A DNA stretch of 64,000 bases. Origin: Daucus carota subsp. sativus. Lineage: Eukaryota > Streptophyta > Magnoliopsida > Apiales > Apiaceae. The notes below the pieces were generated by a model. It was not told where the DNA came from, searched no databases, and saw only the letters and a list, made by a program, of their open reading frames with translations. The position numbers were made by a program, and so were the translations under genes. Of the stretch, positions 57,642 through 64,000 are shown piece by piece (positions within the stretch are counted from its first letter, which is position 1; each line of letters opens with the position of its first letter). Where the stretch lies: contig NC_030383.2 in NCBI RefSeq assembly GCF_001625215.2, forward strand, positions 55,852,949 through 55,916,948, in the 5' to 3' direction.

Positions 57642-58198
57642 CTCCGTCCCTTAAATGTACATTTTGATTTTCGACAATTCAAATTGACCAATTTTTAACT
57701 AAATATTATATATTATTTATTCATTATTTTTAAAATTTGAAAATTGCATATTAAAATAGACTAAATATACTCGTACGTCCCATTGATTAGTAATACATAT
57801 GGGGAGTGGCACGGAGGTTAAGAAAAATTGTAATTTAGTGAAGAAAAGTAATAAAAGGAGGTGAAGTGGTGGGATCATTAATATTTAATGTGTAAAATGA
57901 GTGTAGTGTGAGTAAAGTGGTGGGAACTACTAATATTTAATGGATAAAGTGAGCGTAGTGAGTAAAGTAGTGGCTGTAGTTAAGTTTTTATATTATAAAA
58001 ACTTACTATTTTTTGTATGTATACAATTGATGGATGAGACATCTCAAAAAAGAAACTGTATACAATTCAATGGGACAGAAGGAGTACATTCTAATGATAT
58101 AACTTTTATTATTTTCTTGATACACGTAAATTTCAGTCAAAATATAGTTAATTTGACTAGTTAGGTCAAAATGGACATGTAAAAGGGGACGGAGGGAG
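57642..58198. mobile_element. Outer Stowaway-like MITE containing another
   Basis: Left CTCCGTCCCTTAAATGTACATTTTG and right CAAAATGGACATGTAAAAGG then GGACGGAGGGAG are inverted copies. The right flank is TA; the left flank is CA, so one side has changed. It is split by a second MITE at 57770-58084. Confidence 0.75.
57770..58084. mobile_element. Inner Stowaway-like MITE
   Basis: Ends CTCGTACGTCCCATTGATTAG and ACAATTCAATGGGACAGAAGGAG, flanked by TA on both sides, lying inside the outer MITE. Confidence 0.78.
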
Positions 58199-58207
58199 TA
58201 TTATATA

Positions 58208-58916
58208 GAGTTAATTGCAGTTTGTGACACTTAAGTTTAATTCAATCGCATAAGAGTATTCATACTTTCAAAATTACAATTCGTACCCCAAATTTCAAAA
58301 AAATTCAGTTTGTAATCTTTCTGTTAAAAATTTATTCTAATGATAGATATGAGGTGTTACTTCAGGACATTTTCATACTTGCATAATATAATTTTTGATT
58401 TTTATCCAAAAAAATATTTAATATTTCGATTTTATTGCCTGAAATAATTTTTTTACTTTAATACTTATACTCCCAACTATCGTTAATCAAAAGAAATCAA
58501 TATAAGAATTTCAATCTCATTAAAATTACATAAAATATTTTTTCTCGAATATTAATTTTTAAATTATAAAAAATCTAATCTCATATTTCGGTTGCATATA
58601 TTATTTTTAAAAATAAAATTAAATCATACTTAATTTAATTAGGAACTTTTATTACATCATAAAAAGAATTAATAATTTATAAATATAAAATTAATTTATT
58701 ATATATGTGTTTTTGATAAAAATCAAAAATTATATTATCCAAGTAGGAAAATGCTCTTCGGACTTAACGTTAACATTTCTTTTTTAGCGGAATACGGGTC
58801 ACTGTATAAACTGCAACGCATTATGAATTTTGGAATTTCAACTGTCGCATTTTAAAGCGTTGACACTCTTATGTGATTGAGCCAAAAGTCAAAAGATTAC
58901 AAACTTTAATTAAATG
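58208..58916. mobile_element. Mutator-like foldback MITE, 9-bp target duplication
   Basis: 709 bases with long inverted arms: left GAGTTAATTGCAGTTTGTGAC, right GATTACAAACTTTAATTAAATG; further in, CTTGCATAATATAATTTTTG and its complement, then ACTCCCAACTATCGTTAATC. Flanked by TATTATATA at 58199-58207 and 58917-58925, a perfect 9-base duplication as expected for Mutator. It starts two bases into the TA flank of the Stowaway-like MITE. Confidence 0.85.
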
Positions 58917-58925
58917 TATTATATA

Positions 58926-60298
58926 TTGGATTACAAATCTGGAAAAATTTATGTTTTAGCTCGTTGTTTTTTGAGTGTTGATCATGTTACCATAAAAACT
59001 TAATAAAATCAGAGTGAATGATAAACGAACAAAAAGGGGAGAGAGGATGTTAAACTTATAAACACTTTTTCCATTTTAAATTATATATGCTATATACAAC
59101 TTTTAAATAAATTATGCATATTAAATATATTTAATTTTTACGAATCTTCGAATCAGATTTCTATTTTTAAATAAATTTTTCAAAACTTCACGTGTGAACA
59201 GATACAAGATTGTTAATGGATCGGAAATCCAATCCGACCTGATCCGATCCGATAATTAATGAACCGGAATTATCTAAAAATTTCATAATCAATAGTGACC
59301 TTATCTGGTCAAGATCTGATTCGATAACTACCAGTTATGAATTTAAATTGATTTGATTCTAATATTATATATATAAATATATTATCTTAAATATAAGATA
59401 TATTAAAAATATATAATTATTATTTTCGGCTCTCATCATTTGACAATATAATTTATGTTTAATGATATATCTCTTATTTTTCTTTAGATAATATACAATG
59501 TTTAAGTAAGTTTAGAAATGTTAAGTTCAATTTCCGCGTAGATTCAATGGTTATTTAAATTTTGTCAATAGAAGCCATAAATTATTGACATTGTTATTGT
59601 AAATTCATTTATCATTATGTTTGTATTTGTATTTTTCAGTTAGATCGAATTCTTTAACACGTTTTTGAAAAATATTAAATTATTTAAACTGATTCGAAAT
59701 TTCGATCTGTTAAATATAATCCTAACAGACCCTAATATAAATCAGGTTAAATAAATCTGACTACGATCCCATCTAAATACGAATCCACTAAAATTAAATG
59801 AATATGAATATGAATTTGGCCAATTCATTGACATCTCTATAAATATATTGTAACATTTCTAAGAATATTAATACGTAGAAGAAAATTTGAAACAAATTTT
59901 AAATATATAACACTGTTCCTATAATTATGACTAACGAGTAACTAGTAACGATCTATATTCGCTAAATGCCTGTGATTTTTTTTACATTTGTTAACATATG
60001 AAAGTAATATATTTAATTTATAGTAATTTAAAATTATGATAATATAGTATTTTCAAAAGCCAACCATTATATAACTATACTTAGTATTTACATTTTTATT
60101 TAAAAATAAAATTATAAAATTATATTATTTTATAAAAAACTGAAAATACGTGCAAACAGTTAAGATAAACAAGTTACTGGGACGGAGGGAGGGAGTATAA
60201 CTTATCATATAAACACTCATGTTAAGAATATCTGATAAATTTTGGAATATTTTCTTTCAATATCAATATTTATAAAACACTCTTATATTTGATATAAT
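58926..60298. other. Intergenic, very AT-rich
   Basis: 59210-59840 contains worn repeat-like sequence (GATCCGATCCGATAAT, ending CATTGACATCTCTATAA) that may be another non-autonomous transposon. 60178-60197 (GGGACGGAGGGAGGGAG) is a lone Stowaway-like end. No gene. Confidence 0.5.
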
Positions 60299-60302
60299 AA
60301 TG

Positions 60303-60386
<84 letters not shown>
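60299..60386 (+). repeat. (ATA)n microsatellite
   Basis: An essentially uninterrupted run of about 28 TAA/ATA trinucleotides. Confidence 0.95.
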
Positions 60387-60569
60387 TCGTTTTGTCCCTA
60401 AATTGTTATATTGGGGAATGAGAATTTGACATGCATTTTAATACTTCTATAAAATGTTTCATAGATTATTTAAATTTCTATTTTTCCTGAATAAAAATTT
60501 TATGTTTAAATATTTATAAAAAATATCTTAAAAATAAGTTATGAACTATAAATGATTTATTTATAAATA

Positions 60570-61726
60570 TCTTAAAAATTAGAATTACCTTTTTTAGTTT
60601 CGGGTATATTAGAAGCAAGTTTCAGAATATGATTTGTTTCAGATTATTTATGGAATATAGTAGTTTAAAAGTTTTAATCTGATTTTGTTTCAGATTATTT
60701 AATTATGGGAAAGAGTAGCACACAAGTCTCTCTGCACCTATAAATACCCATATAGATTTTAGGTTTTTGGATCATCTAAACACAACCTCCTCTCTCTGGT
60801 GATAGTTCTCTTGCAACGATAAGTGAAGGCTGTTTATATAATATTAAAAAAATAAAGGTTGTTGCAAGTAAAGGTAATTATAGATCGCTATGTGGGAGTC
60901 GACAAATTCAAGCACGAGAAAAGAATATAGTCTTGACATGATATTGATGGATGATACCAATAAATTAACTATTAGTGATATATGTTTGTTGGTTATTCTT
61001 TTATAATATTTGTTTTATTCATCGAACATGTTTGTTGTTAATTTTTATATGATTTACTTTGTGTACAGGAAAATATGGTGGAAAAGCGAGGGGCGTGTAG
61101 GTGGTAACTCTCACATCGCTTCGTTTTATTTTTCTGATTTATTGGAATTTTTGGATGAAAAATATCAAAAATTAGAACTACCTTTTTTAGTTTCAGGTAT
61201 ATTACAAGCAAGTTTCAGAATCTGATTTTGTTTCAGATTATTTATGGAATATAGTAGCTTGAAATTTTTAATCTGATTTTGTTTCAGATTATTTAATTAT
61301 TGGAAAGAGTAGCACACAAGCCTCTCTACATCTAAGAATACCCCTATAGATCGTAAGGTTTTGGATCATCTATACACAACCTCCACTCTCTCTCAATACT
61401 ACAACCTCACGGATTTAAGTTAGATTTTTTGTGCACATTCAATCCAAAAAATTGGCGGAAGGTTACAGTGTGAGAACATGATTACTTTTCAAAAAAGAAA
61501 ACACAAATAAAATTAAGATTCGTCGTGCTTTAAATTGTTAATTACGTATATAAATTTATTTTCATTTTTTCATCATGAATTATAGTCCAATTTTGCAATT
61601 TTATATATTAGTATTGGTATTACATCAAGATTTTTATAATAGAAATTTATTTTATCCTACAAATATTAATATTGAATAATTAATATAATTTTTATAGCCC
61701 GCCGCAACGCTCGGCTTCTCAACTAG
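60570..61726 (+). mobile_element. Helitron-like unit 1 (left edge uncertain)
   Basis: It ends GCCCGCCGCAACGCTCGGC, a short imperfect hairpin, then TTCTCAACTAG before T, the usual 3' end of plant Helitrons. Internally it carries two copies of a block starting TTAGAACTACC, with TTTCAGATTATTTATGGAATA and AGTAGCACACAAG. No helicase or Rep coding sequence. The 5' end was not located. Confidence 0.6.
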
Positions 61727-63068
61727 TACTTATATAAAGGAGAAGCGTGGGGCGTGTAGGTGGCGCTTCTCACATCGCTCTGTTCTATTTTTCTAATTTT
61801 TTGCAATTTTTAGATGAAAAATATCAAAAATTAGAACTATTTTTTTTAGTTTCGGATATATTAGAAGCAAGTTTCAGATTCTGATTTTGTTAAAAATATC
61901 AAAAATTAGAACTACCTTTTTTAGTTTGGGATATATTAGAAGCAAGTTTCAGATTATGATTCTGTTTTACATTATTTATGGAATATAATAACTTGAAAAT
62001 TTTAATCCGATTTTGTTTCAGATTATTTAATTATGGAAAAAAGTAGGACACAAGTCTCTCTGCACCTATAAATACCCCTATAGGTTGTAGAGTTTTAGAT
62101 CATATAAACATAAAGGAGAAGCGCAGCCTGTAAGTGACGCCTCTCACATCGCTTCGTTCTATTTTTCTAATTTTTTGGAATTTTCGGATGGAAAATATCA
62201 AAAAATAGAACTACCTTTTTTAGTTTCGGATATATTAGAAGGAAGTTTCAGATTCTGATTTTGTTTTAGATTATTTATGGAATATAGTAACTTGAAAGTT
62301 TTAATCTGATTTTGTTTGAGATTATTTAATTACGAGAAAGAGTAGCACACAAGTCTCTCTGCACCTGTAAATGTCCTCTACAGGTTGTAGGGTTTTGAAT
62401 CATCTAAACACAACCTTCTCTCTCGATACCACAATCCTACTTCTCTCTGGTGATTGTTCTCTTGCGCGATCTCTAACTTGGTGGTGTCGTTCTTGTGCAA
62501 TGATATATGTTTGTTGGTTATTCTTTTATAATATTTGTTTTGTTCATTTGACATGTTTGCTGTTAATTTTTATATGATTTACACAGGAAAAAATTATTCA
62601 TGCATTATCTGTTTGCTCTGTTCAAGCAACTTTTAAGTGAAGACTGTTTATACTGTATTAAAAAATAAAGATTGTGACAAGTAAGGATAGTTATAGACCG
62701 CTATCTCATGGATTTAAGTTACATGTTTTTTTGCGAAATCAATCCAAAAAATTGGAGGAAGGTGACAATGTATGAACATGATTACTTTTAAAAATAAACA
62801 AATAAAATTAAGATTCGTCGTATTTAAATTGTTAATTACGTGTAGAAATTTATTTTCATTTTTTCACGATGATTATACTCCAATTTTAAAATTTTATATG
62901 TTAGTTTTGGTATTACATCAAGATTTTTTTAATATAAAATTTATTTTATACTATAAATATTAATTTTGAATTATTAAGACAGCCACAAAATTATTTTATT
63001 CTACAAATATTAATATTGAATCATTAATATAATATTTATAGGTCGCCACAAAACAGCTTCTCAACTAG
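61727..63068 (+). mobile_element. Helitron-like unit 2, directly adjoining unit 1
   Basis: It starts within a few bases of the CTAG of unit 1 (TACTTATATAAAGGAGAAGCG) and ends GCTTCTCAACTAG then T at 63068. Two internal copies of the AGGAGAAGCG...CTCTCACATCGCT head and the AGTAGCACACAAG block are present. The last 400 bases match the last 320 of unit 1. Non-autonomous. Confidence 0.6.
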
Positions 63069-63464
63069 TTATTAAATAAAATAATAATCTTACAGAAAAT
63101 TTCTCAAACTGTGGCGAATCGTACAGAAAATAATGCTCATCTGGCAAACTCAACCAACAAAAGATACGAACAAGTTGAGTAACATGTGCTAGCTACCATA
63201 TATTTCTAATAAGAATGTACTAATAATTCCAAAAAGATAATCTAAATCCGATACATTAATCATTGTCCCAATAGATCCCACATTTCGGTCCACATACATT
63301 ATTTAATCTATTCCACGTCTACGTACATTATCAAGAAATTGTATAAACATGAATCACCAAATTATTTCAAACCAATATAATATTCATTTGCTCATTTCGC
63401 ATCTCCAATTCTCCATCTAGCCTCAAATTACAGTTTTACCCTTGTTATCCCTAAATAATACTCC
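63069..63464 (+). other. Upstream region of AVT6-like gene
   Basis: AT-rich; no transposon recognised between the Helitron-like end and the gene. Confidence 0.5.
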
Positions 63465-63470
63465 TATATA
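63465..63470 (+). promoter_or_regulatory. TATA box of AVT6-like gene
   Basis: CTATATAGAG about 75 bases upstream of the ATG. An earlier ATG at 63485 opens a 48-codon frame overlapping the main start, but a start site about 30 bases after this TATA box would exclude it. Confidence 0.5.
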
Positions 63471-63539
63471 GAGTTTAACACAACATGAACAAACCAAGAA
63501 AACAACTAAACAAGCTGCAGGGGACTCATAATTTCGAGC

Positions 63540-63903
63540 ATGGCTCCTGCAAAAAATGCCACTGGCCCTCATGCTCCGTTGCTCGGCTTGCGGCCCGCGA
63601 AGCGAGCATCGACATCAGGGGCAGTGTTTAATGTCTCGACCAGCATTATAGGAGCTGGAATTATGTCCATACCAGCAACTTTGAAAGTGCTAGGTGTGGC
63701 TCCAGCTTTCATCTTGATTGTTCTGGTTGCGGTTCTGGTAGACATTTCTGTGGAGTTCATGTTGAGGTTTACGTATGCCGGTGAGACCATGACTTATGCT
63801 GGATTGATGAAGGAGTCATTTGGAAGAGTGGGATCTGTGGCAGTTCAGATTTGTGTGATGATCACTAATTTTGGTTGTTTGATCATATATCTTATTATTA
63901 TCG
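63540..63903 (+). CDS. AVT6-like amino-acid transporter, first exon (continues beyond window)
   Basis: The ATG at 63540 opens MAPAKNATGPHAPLLG; exon 1 ends at 63903 before GTAAGAAT, after 121 codons plus one base. It has the AAAP/SLC38 pattern: SGAVFNVSTSIIGAGIMSIP, where the unwound first membrane helix binds substrate, then a hydrophobic span (APAFILIVLVAVLVDISVEF), then SFGRVGSVAVQICVMITNFG. In Arabidopsis the AVT6 group exports acidic amino acids from the vacuole to the cytosol; by similarity this is a vacuolar proton-coupled transporter. The remaining exons lie right of the window. Nothing in this exon is broken. Confidence 0.9.
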
Positions 63904-64000
63904 GTAAGAATAAGATGCTGTTATTATGTGTGAACATGTTTAAACTACTTTCTTACATGTATGTAAGAGTTAAGACATCCTTGATTAGAACATTGATGTA

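Noticed and set aside
1-64000. CRISPR arrays, bacterial-type operons, tRNA or rRNA genes
   Set aside because: None seen. Direct repeats present are minisatellites, LTRs or transposon ends, and the genes are eukaryotic with introns.

Overview
This is a stretch of nuclear plant DNA: genes with canonical GT-AG introns, Copia LTR retrotransposons, many MITEs and AT-rich spacers. The gene families (subclass-I SnRK2 kinases, ACD6-like ankyrin/PGG proteins, an R1/RPP13-type NLR, organellar IF3, a PLAC8 protein, an AVT6-type amino-acid transporter) point to a eudicot. The R1-like NLR makes an asterid plausible, but the species cannot be fixed from sequence alone. No tRNA, rRNA or CRISPR was seen.

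Layout: 1-4990 holds most of a decayed Copia element (minus strand), whose 5' LTR abuts a broken ACD6-like fragment and a SnRK2 fragment (4991-5604). 6031-12549 holds a MITE remnant and a second, young Copia family arranged as LTR-internal-LTR-truncated internal (minus strand). 13.9-21.7 kb holds two tandem SnRK2-like genes (plus strand) with the same nine-exon structure and an unusual repeated C-terminal tail; each carries its own lesion. 23.4-26.1 kb is a single-exon CC-NB-LRR gene (minus). 26.9-37.0 kb holds two tandem, structurally intact ACD6-like genes (minus). 39.9-46.0 kb is an eight-exon organellar IF3 gene (plus) with expanded repeats. 48.4-49.7 kb is an intronless gene of unknown function, made of two kinds of peptide repeat, one of which resembles the kinase tail repeat. 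50.6-52.3 kb is a PLAC8 protein (minus). 54.5-56.7 kb is a small coiled-coil protein gene (minus) with a duplicated last exon. 57.6-63.1 kb is a transposon-rich zone with nested Stowaway-like MITEs, a Mutator-like foldback MITE with a 9-bp target duplication, an ATA microsatellite and Helitron-like units in head-to-tail array. The first exon of an AVT6-like transporter starts at 63540 and runs off the window.

How the parts relate: the NLR and ACD6-like pair form a defence-type cluster (family knowledge), flanked by stress-kinase paralogues that are decaying. ACD6-like and SnRK2-like fragments also lie together at 5 kb, so this neighbourhood has been duplicated and rearranged more than once. 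The most unusual coding feature is a short repeated peptide of the form (S/T)-(I/M)-S-D-(V/I)-R-P-x-E-(K/R)-(S/T), which extends the SnRK2 tails and recurs in the separate repeat protein at 48.4 kb.
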